Source: Chimonanthus salicifolius | Lineage: Eukaryota > Streptophyta > Magnoliopsida > Laurales > Calycanthaceae | DNA length: 64,000 bases | Assembly (NCBI GenBank): GCA_013350335.1 | Contig: CM023539.1 | Span: 11,346,302 to 11,410,301 of the forward strand | Direction of reading: 5' to 3' | Part shown: piece after piece, positions 11,144-22,309 of the stretch | Layout of the letters: the number at the start of each line of letters is the position of its first letter | How positions within the stretch are numbered: the stretch's first letter is position 1 | The notes under the pieces: generated by a model | What the model was told of the DNA's origin: nothing | The model's input: the letters and a program-made list of their open reading frames with translations, nothing else | Database searches by the model: none | Translations under genes and position numbers: made by a program

Positions 11144-12168
11144 ATGCGACGGATCTTAATGATACTTCCGAAGCTTGAAACATGGAGGACGTTGTGCAGT
11201 CGGGCGAGGCTCGGAGGAAGTGCAAGTCTATAAGCCACTTCTCTGATCCTCTCTAGCACCTCAAGCGGATAAACATAACGAGGCGACAGCTTCCCTCGCC
11301 GTCCAAACCTTCTGAATCCCATGACAAGGCGAAACCCGAGGAAGACGCTGTCTCCAACACCAAACTCAAGCGCCCTCCTCCGACGATCGGCGTAACTCTT
11401 CTACCAACTCTCGGCAGTCAATAACCTCTGTCTCATCTATCTCACCTGCTCAGTAGTTTTCCTAATCATCTTTGGTCCTGACATCATTGTACCACTAGTC
11501 TCTGCCCAACACAAGGGTGATCTGCATGGCCTGCTATACAAGGCCTCATGTGGTGCGATCTTGATACTGGACTAATAGTTGTTGTTGTAAATAAACTCAA
11601 CCAAATATAAATGACTTTCCCACCCACCGCCATAGTCCAAAACACAAGCTCGGAGCATATCCTCTAAGATCTGAATGGTCTGCTCTGACTGACCATCTGT
11701 CTGGGGGTGGAAAGTTGTACTGAAACATAACTGCGTGCCCAACTCTTTCTACTAGCACTGCCAGAATCGAGAGAAAAACCTTGGGTCCTGGTCTGAAACA
11801 ATTGACTTAGTCACACCATGTAGTCTAACAATGTCAGTCAAATATATCTGACTCAAAGTCTCGAGAGAATCAGTTGTCTTTATACCAATAAAACGGGCCG
11901 ACTTAGGCAATCGATCCACTATGACCAGCACTGCATCACGTCTCCAAAAAGACTTCAGTAAAGTAGTCACGAAGTCCATAATAATGTGGTCCCACTCCCA
12001 ATTGAGGACCGATAGAGGCTGCAACTTGCCAGCAGGTCTCAAGTGTTCTACTTTGACTTGCTGACAAGTCAAACAGTGGGTCACAAACTCGGTTACTGCT
12101 CTCTTCATACTCCTCCACCAGAATTGTTGATGCAAGTCGTGATACATCTTTGTACGACCCGGATGCAC
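11140..12168 (-). pseudogene. Gypsy integrase
   Basis: This is the integrase of the gypsy element. At 12168 it opens with the HHCC zinc region (MHPGRTKMYHDLHQQFWW ... HCLTC). The catalytic core follows: IIMDFVTTL (first Asp) and IVSDQDPRF (second Asp). After two adjacent TAG codons (11749-11754) the frame continues readable: [13 protein letters not shown], then HEALYSRPCRSPLCW, and on to the GKLSPRYVYPLEVLERI linker at 11140-11322. In-frame TAG stops also lie at 11572, 11437 and 11401. The enzyme would join the cDNA to host DNA; this copy cannot be made in full. Confidence 0.9.
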
Positions 12169-12540
12169 GGCAAATCTAGAGTGGTGAAAGTGTTGTAATA
12201 CCTCCTCGCGACACTGCCCTGATAGGGGTACAAAAAGCCTGCCCTAAAAGGTCAAACCACCATCTCGTCTAATAGTCCATCCAAAAGGTCCATTGCCATT
12301 GGCCACAACATTCCTCAATGCAATGCACCTCTCATCTGTCTGCTGAGCTCTCAAAACTCTATCATAAATCCATGGCTGAACAACCATGTTACAAAGTCTA
12401 GATGCTCTGTATTCACCGATCAAACTTGATAGTCACCAAAGTATTCTATCCACCGTCTTTGTCTCATATTCAGCTCCTTCTGTGTGAACAGATACTTTAG
12501 GCTAAGTGATCTGAGAAACCTCGAACCTCTCCCCATATTA

Positions 12541-12768
12541 CTAATGTCTCCAAACTTTAAGCGCAAAAACTACAACCGCTAACTCCAAATCATGAGTAGG
12601 ATAATTCTGTTCATGGGTCTTAAGCTGTCTTGAACCATAAGCTACCACCTTTCCATCCTGCATCAAAACACAGCCCAAACCATCACTGCAAGCATCACAG
12701 TAGAGCGTATAGCAACGACCTCTCTCTAGTACTATCAACACTGGAGCAGAAGTCAAACTCTCCTCCAA
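12541..12768 (-). pseudogene. Gypsy RNase H segment
   Basis: The 75-residue frame contains [42 protein letters not shown] and [18 protein letters not shown], the standard RNase H start of gypsy pol with the first catalytic Asp (CDAC). Adjacent TAG and TAA codons (12538-12543) end it where the family normally continues. The sequence from 12540 to 12170 still shows KELNMRQRRW-like words in shifted frames. Confidence 0.88.
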
Positions 12769-12786
12769 TCTTCGGAAGGTTGTCTC

Positions 12787-13992
12787 CTAGATGAATTGCA
12801 CATCCTTGTGGTTCACCCTTGTCATAGGTGTAGCGATCTTGGAGAAATCCTTGATAAACCGTCGGTAGTAGCCCGCAAGACCCAAAAAGCTGTGGATTTC
12901 AGTCACACTTTGTGGTCGCTCCCAACTCAGAACAACCTCAACTTTAACTGGATCCATGGCCACACCATCAGCTGACACCATGTGTCCAAGAAACTGAAGC
13001 TCTGGCAACCAAAACTCACACTTGTTGTATTTCGCATAGAGCTTATGATCCCTCAAGACTCGAAGTACTGTTTTCAGATGTTGCTCATGGTCCTCCTCCG
13101 ATGCTGAATATATCAAGATGTCGTCGTTGAACACCACTACAAACCAATCCAGATACGGCCTGGAAATCATCATCATTACGGCCATGAACGTCGTCGGGGC
13201 ATCAGTCACCCCAAAAGGCATCACCACAAACTCAAAGAGTCCAAAATGAGTGCGAAAATTGGTTTTCTCAATATCACACTCCCGAACCCTCACTTGATGG
13301 TAACCTGAACGAAGGTCTATCTTGGAGAAGCACTTAGACCCTCTCAACTAGTCAAATAGATCATCGATTCTTAGCATGGGATACTTGTTCTTCTCTGTAA
13401 CTTTGTTCAACTGCCGATAGTCGATGCACAATCTCATGGAGCCATTTTTTTTCTTAACAAACAACAACGATGCACCCCAAGATGAAGTGTTATACTGAAT
13501 GAAGCCAAGGGTCTCTAATTCCCTGAGCTGTCTCTCCAAATCCAAAGTCTCTGTCGGTGCCATCCGATAGGGAGTGATAATGATGGGTGATGTACTGGAG
13601 AGCAGGTTAATAACTAACTCCACCTCTCAACGTGGTGGTAATCCAGAGAGAGTCTTTGGAAAAATGTCTGAAAACTGTCGAACCACAAGAGACATCTCGA
13701 CACCAGCTGGCCTCGAACCTTCCCAACTCAAACTCGTTACCAAACTGCACAACTCCTCCACTTTCGGACTGAAGGTTGGGCTAAGCTTCTCAACGAACAC
13801 ATCACAAGTGAGAGTACGACCTGCTACTCGTCTATGATAACAGTCCAAGGTGACCTGATGGAAGGACAACCAGTCCATCCCCAAGATGACGTCAAAACCT
13901 GACATCTCTAAAACCCACAGATCAAACTCCAACACTACACCTCCAATTGTCAAAGCACACGACCGACAAATCTGATCTACGACTTCCATCAC
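12787..13992 (-). pseudogene. Gypsy protease C-terminus and reverse transcriptase
   Basis: Three successive open pieces share one frame. 13627-13992 holds the protease tail (GFDVILGMDWLSFHQVTLDC) and the linker to RT. 13348-13623 has the RT fingers ([32 protein letters not shown]). 12787-13347 has the palm and thumb: [19 protein letters not shown], and a [11 protein letters not shown] active site, which keeps the catalytic Asp pair but has Asn at the x position. Then come LGHMVSADG and [16 protein letters not shown] codons at 13348-13350 (expected Gln) and 12787-12789 (expected Trp) interrupt it. The enzyme copies element RNA to cDNA. Confidence 0.92.
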
Positions 13993-14221
13993 CTCGAATG
14001 GTGTACTGACAGAGATAGCCCTACCACTAAACCATAACTAACAGCAAAACTCAATGCAATAAAGGAATGTGAAGCACCATAATCAAATAAAACTCTACAC
14101 CACACACCTTGAAGGACTAATTACCCTGCATCACTGTCGGTGGTGCGTACTCTGTCTACTGGACGATGGCGTAAGCTTTGCCACGGGTCACTGGTCCGGG
14201 TCTGCCACGACCTCTGCCCCT

Positions 14222-15516
14222 CTAAGGAGGTGCTACACCTCGGCCTGTAAGGGCGCCAGGTGTCACCTGCACATGGGTGGCGGCTGGCATGATCTCTCGC
14301 TGGGGTACCACCGCTACGGCCTGACCTCTGCCTTGAGGACATTCTCTGGTAAAATGCCTTGCCCCACCACAAGTGTAGCACTGAAGGCCCCGAGCATAGC
14401 CCTGAACTGTCCCTAAAGCTGAAGACAATCCCTTCTGGTGTGGCATGCATGTTGATAGTGGAAGCACACATACAGTCCGAGTTGGCCACCTCACACTAAC
14501 ACATTCTGAACCTGCTAAGGTGGGCCTAAAGGTAACTTCTGACTTGAGTGGATGGATGGTCTCTTCCTCTTCTTATCAAAACCTCTACTCTATCTAGGGG
14601 TAAAAACTAATGTTGGCTGATAAATCATCCCACTGCTCCGAAGGGCGGTGCTCTCTGCCAAGATCGTCCTCTACACCACTTCAGCATAGGTAGTGCTCCT
14701 CGCAGTAACCACCACATGAGCGACCACTGGATGAAGGCCTAGCTCAAAACAGCGTGCTTTCAACAGATCAGTCACAATCATCTCTTGTGCGAAGCGATAC
14801 TCAGAGAACTTGGCCTCATACTGAATAACTGTGTCGTCACCCTATATTAGGTTGGCGAACTCAATGCTCTTAGCTTCCTTGACTACTGATGGGAAATACT
14901 TAGCCAGAAACACTTGGCAAAATATGTCCCAATCCCTCCAGGCTGTGTCTCGGAGGGACTCTTGGGTTCACCAACTGGTTGCCTCTCCTGTGAAGTGATG
15001 TGAGGCCAAGGTCACCCGTAGGTCTCCCTCCCTGACGCCCAGCTTATCTAGGAGATTGCTGCTCTCATCGATCCAGTCCTCTACTGCGATTGGGTCAGGC
15101 CTTCCTCTAAACACACGAGGGTAATGGCGCTTAAACTCCCTTAATGCAACCATCTCTCTAATATTGTGGTAGACCTCACCAGGTGGAGGTGGTGGCGGAG
15201 GTGGTGGTGGTGTAGGCGGAGGTGGAGGCGGAGGCAGAGGAGGTGTTGTCTACCGCTCCAACAAGGTCTGTACTGTCCTATCCACCGTCCCCTCCATGGC
15301 TCTCTCAAAGTTGGTCACCATCCTAGTCAACATCTTCATCAGCTGTCCCTGGTTGATGAGATCCTGCGCAGGTCTACGTCTCAAAGTTGACGTCTCTGTC
15401 GAACTCTCCAATCTGTCCTGAACCACTGGTCCCTCCCCTGCTGGAGGAACCCTAGTCGCACCGGCATTGTCGTTGCCACAGACTCCCCCATTCAAACGGG
15501 TGTTGTATCTTGACAT
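14222..15516 (-). pseudogene. Gypsy gag polyprotein
   Basis: The ATG at 15516 (MSRYNTRLNGG) begins the capsid protein. After a charged N-terminus, a proline-rich linker is encoded by the CCX-rich repeat at 15170-15245. The capsid body follows: REFKRHYPRVFRGRPDPI, AVEDWIDESSNLLDKL, IQYEAKFSEYRFAQEM. The CCHC zinc knuckle is CYTCGGARHFTREC near 14380, now in another frame. In-frame stops are TAG at 15250, 14842, 14671 and 14590, and TGA at 14968. It would form the virus-like particle and bind element RNA. Confidence 0.88.
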
Positions 15517-15753
15517 CGCCTATTTCATAAAGATACTGAAGGTCAGACACCTTAACAAGTGAAAATCCAAAATAGTACATATCTCAAACATGCTATCTAA
15601 AGGGATGCGTATTAGGCATATTACACAAACCTAGAATATCTATGCACTACCAAGAACCCGGCTCCATCTACCCTATCACAATGGGGATGAACCTAATCTC
15701 TAGTTGTCATCTCATCCATCTCCAACCCATGCACAGTCCGAGAGTTGACCCAC

Positions 15754-15765
15754 GCTCTGATACCA
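15754..15765 (-). other. Primer binding site of the gypsy element
   Basis: It reads TGGTATCAGAGC on the minus strand, complementary to initiator Met tRNA, and lies two bases inside the 5' LTR. Confidence 0.92.
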
Positions 15766-15767
15766 AC

Positions 15768-17223
15768 TGTAATACCCCGTCTCGTTAAGGGCGCGTTATC
15801 TCCGAAATACCTCAAAAATCACAAAAGGCGGATATCGGGTATAATAATTTTTTTTTTTGAAACGGAGTAATTACTTCCCGCTCAACAAACCACGAGTCTA
15901 GAACTAGGAAACATAATGAACCACAAGTGTAAACTAATCAAAGTGGTTATACAGTCACCGTGTGTGTGGAGACGAAAGTCCAAAGCGAGTAAGATGATTA
16001 TTGGATCGAAGGGAGTTCAATCTGTTGAAACAAGGAAGAACGAATGAGTACTTAAGACAAAATGGGTTAAAAATGAGGCCGGGGAGAAAACGGGTGTAAA
16101 ACTGGGCCGGTCCCAAAACGGGCCGAAGTCGGCTGGGTCTGAAAACGGGCGAGGTATGAAAACAGGCTTTGAAAATAGGCCGGGTCTAAAAACTGGGACA
16201 AGGTGGATTGTACCGAAGAGCTAGGCCTGCCAGATGTGGGCCGGACAAGATCTGGTCTTGGTTACACCGAACCAAGTCTGGGCCTGGTTGGGCCAGACCA
16301 GGTCTGGGTCGGGTCGGGTCTGGGCCAGTGGGCCTAGTAGTTGGGTCGCCACTCAAGCCTAAGGATTGGATTGACTCAGAAAATCCCGACTGAGTTAACT
16401 TGGCACTCAGCCGAGCAACCCAATAACTCAACTAAGTTGGAGGGAAAAATGGGAGAAAATCAAGGAAAATCCAGGAAAAGGGAAAAATGAGGGAAAAGGT
16501 GGAAAAACTGTGTAAATGAAGAGAAAATGAAGAAAAGGAAAATGGAAAACAAGGAAAACTGAGCAAAAGCATGGAAATCGAAGAAAGGAAAATGGAAATA
16601 CGGGAAAATCAAGTAGAGGCGTGGAAAATCGAAGAAGGAAAAAGGAATACAGGGAAAAATCGAGAGAAATCCTGGAAAAGAAGGCAAGGAAAACCGAGAG
16701 AAGGGGAGAGAAAGAGAAGGGAAAAATGAAGGTCGTTGGGTAGGAGATTGAGAAGGTGAAAGAAGAAGAAACTGAGAGAGAGAGAGAGAGGAGAGAGTTA
16801 CCGAGAGAGAGATCGGGAAGAAGAAGATGAGGGCCACGGCTTTGGGGGGGGCTGCGGCACTGTAGCTTGAACGGCTACAGTGTCACGGAAATGGTAGGGT
16901 TTATAAAGGTTAGGGTTTAGGATTTTAGCTTCTTTTTTTCTCTGGCCTTTCAAAATCTTTTCAGAAGAGTAGAAAAAAAGGATTCAAGAAAGAATCCAAA
17001 AGATTTCGGGTGAGAAAACATGTAACTTTTGAACAAGTTTTCATGACAAATACAAAATAACTATAAAATTACCAAAATGCCCATCGAGTTACGAAACTCG
17101 AAAATAGGCAAATTGGGTCCACCACGGTGCCTACACTCTCCTCACTGCTACCATGGTCCCGAAAACAACTCGGAGATCCGAAAGTCTTTCCAAAAATTAG
17201 AAATTACGGGACGGGTCATTACT
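15768..17223 (-). repeat. 5' LTR of the gypsy element, 1456 bp
   Basis: The LTR starts TGTAATACCCCGTCTCG and ends GGGTCATTACT, where the expected final A is changed to T. Relative to the 3' LTR it lacks 8171-9223, joined at GTGGTTATAC/TCACCGTGTG, and never received the 9642-9993 MITE. A GA microsatellite lies near 16775-16800. Substitutions against the partner are dense and many are transitions. Confidence 0.9.
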
Positions 17224-17228
17224 TGAGA
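17224..17228. repeat. Target site duplication TGAGA (right)
   Basis: This is the right copy of the 5-bp duplication found at 7982-7986. Confidence 0.9.
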
Positions 17229-18180
17229 CTTCCCACTATTTGCTTGTAAAGAGTGCTATCAATTTTCTTTCCGTCGGGATCTTTCATGAGCTTTAAACCC
17301 AGTTCCACTGATGTACCCACTGAATTGCAATTTTGCATTTGATATATGTTCAAAACATCATGAACATATTTTTTCTATGATATGAAGATACCAACAGAAG
17401 ATTGTACTACTTGGATGCCAAGGAAGTAATACATCATGCCAAGATCAAACAAGTCGAACTCAGTCATCATCGATTGCTTGAAATCATTAGATATAGCACT
17501 ATCATTTCCCATGTAAATCAAAGCATCCACATATAAGCATACAATAAGCAGTTGCCCTGTAGTTCCCGATTTTATAAATAATGTATGCTCAGATGGGAAC
17601 TTTTCAAAGTCTGACTTTGAAAAATATGCAGCTATACAACTGTACCAGGCTCAGGGAGCTTGCTTTAGCCCATATAAATCCTTTCATAACTTTTATACTT
17701 TCTTCTCATTCCCCTGTTGCACATATCCCGGAGGTTGATCAACATAAATTTGTTCTTGCAAATCAACATGTAAGAATGCAGATTTCAGGTCCAATTGGAA
17801 GATGGGCCATGAGTTTTGCGCTGCCAATGCAAGTACCAAGAGGATGGAATCATGCCTTACAACTGGAGCAAAAACCACTTTGTAGTCGATGCCGAATTCT
17901 TGCTTATAGCCTTTCGAAACTAGGCTTGTTTTGTAAACTTTGTCTTCTGCATTTAGCTTTGTTTTGAAGACCCACTTGACACCAATCAACTTATGCCCTT
18001 GGGGAAGTGTTGTCAATTCCCAAGTGTTGTTTTCCAATGGCTGTGATCTCTTCATCCATAGCTTTCTGCCATTTTGGTTCTTTGACAGCTTCTTAAAACA
18101 CAATAGGATCACAATCTGAAAATAGAGCAAAATGTGTAAGTGGATCATCTGAAGGAATCAACTCCACTTACTTTATAATC
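17229..18180 (-). pseudogene. Ty1/copia reverse transcriptase (interrupted element)
   Basis: The frame at 17693-18148 reads the copia RT N-terminus: NNTWELTTLPQGHKLIGVKW, VFKTKLNAED, FAPVVRHDSI, QLDLKSAFLHVDLQEQIYVD and QPPGY. The rest follows in broken frames to 17229. It includes a CLYVDALIYMGND block where the usual YVDD active site has become YVDA, and ends KKIDSTLYKQIVGSL at the gypsy insertion. Loss of the second catalytic Asp and several frameshifts show it is dead. Confidence 0.9.
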
Positions 18181-18474
18181 TTGCATCCATGCCGGTCTCC
18201 TCTTGATGCATTGAGGCCGTGAACTTGGTTCAGATTCTTCTTCATAGGATGAAGGACTTGATAAGTATGTGGGAAATGCATTTGGTTATTGCGGTGCACC
18301 AATTATAATCTCAGGAGGGCTTGAGAAGCTCGTGGACTCAGAATGTGGTGGTTGTTGTTCACCAACTATAAGTTGAGGATGATTTTCTTCATCATCACCA
18401 TCAAAATTCACTAGAATGTGCTGCCCTACATTATTAACAGCCCATGTCCACATCTTTTCTTCATCAAATACATC

Positions 18475-19273
18475 TCAGCTGATGATAATCTTTTTGGTGA
18501 CAGGATTATATAATTTATAGGCTTTTAAATGCTTACTAACCCCGATAAAAATACACTTTTCTCCTTTGTCATCGAGATTTTTCCTCTTCTCATCTGGAAC
18601 ATGTGCATATGCTATGCACCCAAAATTTCGTAAGTGATCAACACTTGGTTTTCTGCCACTCCAGGATACTTCTGGCATCATATGTTTTACAGCTTTTGTA
18701 GGGCTCCTATTCAATAGATAAATACTCCACAAGACTGTCTCAGGCATGAAACGCTTAGGAAGAAATGTACTATTCAGCATACTTTGCACCATGTTTAAGA
18801 TTGTACGATTCTTCCTCTCCGCCACACCATTTTATTGTGGGGTGTAGGATAGTGTAAGTTGTCTTTTGATGCCTTGTTTTTCACAGAAATTTGCAAACTC
18901 CCGTGAGTTATATTCTTCACCACGATCAGATTAAGAACTTTAATATTTTGACCAAGTTCTTTTTCAACAAGGGCCTCAAAATTTTGGAATATTGAGAAAG
19001 CTTCAGATTTTTCCTTCAAAAAATAGACCCATGTTTTCCGACTAAAGTCATCAATAAAAGTAATAAAATATCTTTTATTACCATTGGCCTGCAAATATCA
19101 GAATGGGCCAGCTCCAACACCTTTTTGGTTCTCCACGTTCTCCCTTTTGGAAAAACATCATGATATTGTTTGCCAACAACACACTCTTCACAAAGTTGGG
19201 GATGATGATCAATCTGCGGAAGTCCAATCACCATAATTTTCTGATGAAGAGTTTTCAAACCATTAAAATTCAA
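18475..19273 (-). pseudogene. Ty1/copia integrase (interrupted element)
   Basis: 19016-19273 holds the GAG-pre-integrase zinc region (LCEECVVGKQYHDVFPKG, LELAHSDICRPM). 18795-19094 holds the core start (RYFITFIDDFSRKTWVYFLK). 18475-18825 holds the core end and C-terminus (AERKNRTILNMVQSML, ETVLWSIYLLNRSPTKAV, NFGCIAYAHVPDEKRKNLDD, KCIFIGVSKHLKAYKLYNP). The frames overlap, so at least two frameshifts separate them. This arrangement is typical of Tnt1-like copia elements. Confidence 0.9.
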
Positions 19274-19639
19274 GTGCCCTTAACGAAAATGCCATAGCCA
19301 TGCTTGATCTTTCACCATAGTAGAAAAACATGGAATGATATCATTTTGAATGTATAGAGGGAACATTCGATTTGCTGTCATATTAACTTCAGCAATTACA
19401 CTTTTCTTTGGATCTTGAATTCAGCAAGTTCCTTCCTTCATAGTAGAAAAACATGGAATGATATCAATTTGAATGTATAGAGAGAAGATTCGATTTGCTA
19501 TCATATTAACTTGAGCAATTAGGCTTTTCTTTGGATCTTGAATTCGATAAGTTCCTTCCTTAATGATGATCTCATAACCCTTTTCTTGAAGTTGACCCAC
19601 ACTCTTTCAAACTCGGAACATATAACACATTTGAAATAG

Positions 19640-19840
19640 TCTTCTGAGAATCTTTGGAAGTCCGGATTTTAATATTGCCCTTCCCTATAAGACAAATGGT
19701 AGAATTATCTCCATAGAAGTACGAAATGAATCATCTATTTCAGAGAATATGGACTTATTTCCACACATATGGTTACTTGATCCGGTGTCCAAGTACCACG
19801 TATTTTGATGAGTCTCCTTTGTTTTATTGCAAGCCATAAA
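19640..19840 (-). pseudogene. Ty1/copia protease (interrupted element)
   Basis: On the minus strand near 19740-19800 the sequence reads NTWYLDTGSSNHMCGNKSIF, the copia aspartic protease with its DTGSS active site. A short lead reading MACNKTKETHQ lies just upstream, at about 19800-19838. Beyond 19840 the copia reading stops and unrelated sequence begins, so gag and the 5' LTR are missing. Confidence 0.8.
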
Positions 19841-20540
19841 GGAGAGAAGATAAAGAGGAAGAGAGTCTGAGAAGGAGTTGAAGCAGGAGAGGAAGCGGCA
19901 ATCGAATACTCATTTCCCCACCACGCCACCAATATCCTTTCCTAATGGATGAGAAACCCATCATACCAACAGAGAAACAAGATGAAGAAAAAGAAAAAGA
20001 AAATTTCATTGAAGATGTTGGGAAGATAGTGGTGGGTGTTTGCTTACTCCGTCAACCTTCACTTTTTTTCTCCGGCCATTGTTTGAATGCTGATCACTGC
20101 ATTAATGGGTCTTCTTGATGAAATATCGAATATGGGCCCAACTGCTTCCTTTGCTGCTTCAAACTCTCTCTCTTGGCTCCCTGAGATTGTGGTGCTTTCA
20201 TGATACACGACCTCTTTACCATTATTCAGTATCCATTTCAAGTTACTTCTTAGGTTTTTAGAAAATTGTACCCAAAGAATTAACAGGGAAGAACATTTCT
20301 CCTTAATTCCTTGGGTATGATTTTTGAAGTTCAAAACTATACTATTTTCGCTTAAAATCAGTCATGGAATTCATTAAATTTAGAGTAGATGAATTTTGAT
20401 ACCTTATTTGTAAAAATTGGTCGTGAAACTGCCTCTTTTGAAAATCTCTCTCCGCAATCCATTCGTTAACCCAAAATTCATTGTCTGTTTGTTCCCAAAA
20501 AAAAAATGGAAAGGCCAAATGGTAATTTGCCACCCAAAAA
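19841..20540 (-). other. Unidentified sequence with minus-strand open frames
   Basis: This lies beyond the broken 5' end of the copia element. A 91-codon open frame (20059-20334) includes VVYHESTTISGSQEREFEAA and ends AGEKK. A second frame at 19824-20009 begins MKFSFSFSSSCFSVGMMGF and is hydrophobic and Leu-rich. Parts of 19855-20215 recur at 23595-23705 with deletions, including the stretch encoding ISGSQERE. I do not recognise either product. They could be a gene remnant or the 5' part of an unclassified element. Confidence 0.3.
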
Positions 20541-20885
20541 TGAAAGTCTAAATCATTACAATCAAAATGTTACGATATTATTTCAACTATATCATGAAAT
20601 AAATAAATAAGTAAGTCATATATTACTAAAATGCCATGATTTCATCCAATTCGAAGTTAAGAGCCAAAGGATCGGCAACCTTGAAAATTAAAATGGATAC
20701 TTTAAGTTTAAATTAAAAATATTCTATTATCTAACCGTTTAGAAATTTAGATTGAATGAGATTGACTTTTTATTTCAAAAATCTAATTTTTTCCATTTCA
20801 TTTAAGAGGGTTATTATGCTTGACATTCAGCCTCTTGCTCCAACCAAATGGTAGTTCAACGTCAGCATATTACACTTAAAAAAAA

Positions 20886-21790
20886 AGGTCTTCATCACTG
20901 AGACCTCTTTTTCTATTTGTGTTAGATTCTATTGTTCATATTTATTTATTCTCACATGTTCATAGGTTGTTTTTTATATATTACATTATTAATGTTTTTT
21001 CTTACTCTTTGTTTTCTTAGGTCTCAAATTTGTTTTTAAATAGTAAGTCTGATTTTGGTAGTCCATTATGAAAGAGGCACCAACAAGAGACCAAATTAGA
21101 GGAAGAGAGTAATTGAAAAATATCACAATCAATATTATGTTTAAATGCATTTTCTTATTTGATATTTGTTTCGTATTAAGGGTAATAAGCCTAATTAATT
21201 TGATACTAACTATTGTATAAGTTTGAAAGTGCACTAAGCGTGGTATAGGTAAAATACATTATTAGGTTGAAATGATAAATTCTAGGCTTATATGTGTATT
21301 AAGATTTTGGTTAAAATTCTAGTTTAAAAAATGGATATTGGGCTTGATAAAGTAAAAATTTAGGTTAAAAAATGGGCATAGGGTCTGGTAGTAAAAAAAA
21401 TTAAGTTAAAAAATGGATATTGGGCTATTAACATAAAATTTTAGTTAAAATAGATATTGGGCCTCTTAGCATAAAAGTTAAGATTAAAAAAAGAGATGTT
21501 GGGAGTGATAGCATCAAAGTGTGGGTATGAATTCGATATAGGGTCTTGTAGCATCAATTTTTTGAAAAAAAAATTCAATGTTGATCTGACAGCAGCAACT
21601 TGGACTATTAGATGGGTCAAATGGACAATCGGACCCTTAATGGACTTTTAAATGGTTCGTTAAGCTTATTAGAAGGGCCGAATCCAAATGGAAGGATATT
21701 TTTTCACTAGGCCAGGCGGATGCAGACTCTTCTCTTAGTGGATCCAGATCCAGACTCAACCGAACGGGCTGATTTGGGTCCATTTACAAG
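20886..21790. repeat. Dispersed repeat R1, copy a (head plus minirepeats)
   Basis: The head (CTATTTGTGTTAGATT..., GGTCTCAAATT..., AACAAGAGACCAAA) matches 22310-22560 and 25135-25420. It is followed by a run of degenerate units of about 35-45 bp built on GTTAAAAAATGGATATTGGGC (21320-21570) and by GATGGGTCAAATGGACAA. No coding is seen. It could be part of a non-autonomous retroelement, but the family is unknown. Confidence 0.55.
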
Positions 21791-22309
21791 CCTATAATTT
21801 GATGCATTATTGTTTATACTATGCTTGAAATAATGTAATGGTGTGTTGTTCTTTTAAAATATATGCTGTAGGGAAGGTTATTATTTAGTGTTTAGGGTTG
21901 GGTTGAAGGTCATTTGGAGGGTTTGTATTGAATATTGAACACCAATTTACTTGTTCTCTCTGTCCTCGCACATTTACACAAACACACCAATTTTCTTATA
22001 CTCATTTTGCTCTTGAATGCTATAATTTGCCCTTAATGCTACAAGGGAATAAGATTTTGATTAGTTTATGTGCAAAACAAATGAGGTTGTTCTTCTTATT
22101 CCTTGCATTTTGTGATTTTCTTACTTAAGTAAGCTTTATGATTTGCTACAGTAATGTTGTTGTTCTATGAGGAATTTTTGCTAGTTTCATTAGGTTTTGG
22201 ATCTTTTGTTTGGAAGAATTTAGAATTTAACTTTGAATGTCATGAGGTAAATCAGTATCCATAAATTCGTCTTAATTTTTCTATTCATAATCATTTGTGG
22301 TTATTTTAT
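21791..22309. other. AT-rich spacer between R1 copies
   Basis: The only open frame (21928-22128, plus) has no domain and no neighbour support. Confidence 0.4.

Larger units (their letters stand above)
7987..17223 (-). mobile_element. Ty3/gypsy chromovirus (Tekay/Del-like), inserted in a copia element
   Basis: This is a complete but dead minus-strand element. In its own order it has a 5' LTR (15768-17223), a PBS (15754-15765), gag, protease, RT, RNase H, integrase, a chromodomain-like tail, a purine tract and a 3' LTR (7987-10883). It is flanked by TGAGA duplications. The pol order RT-RH-INT and the C-terminal chromodomain region define a chromovirus. The long 2.9-kb LTR and iMet primer suggest the Tekay/Del lineage, which is inference. 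The LTRs differ in length through a deletion in the 5' copy and a MITE insertion in the 3' copy, and they differ at many single bases, so the insertion is old. Confidence 0.93.

Noticed and set aside
14069..14416. 115-codon plus-strand frame
   Set aside because: Antisense shadow of the gypsy gag zinc-knuckle region.
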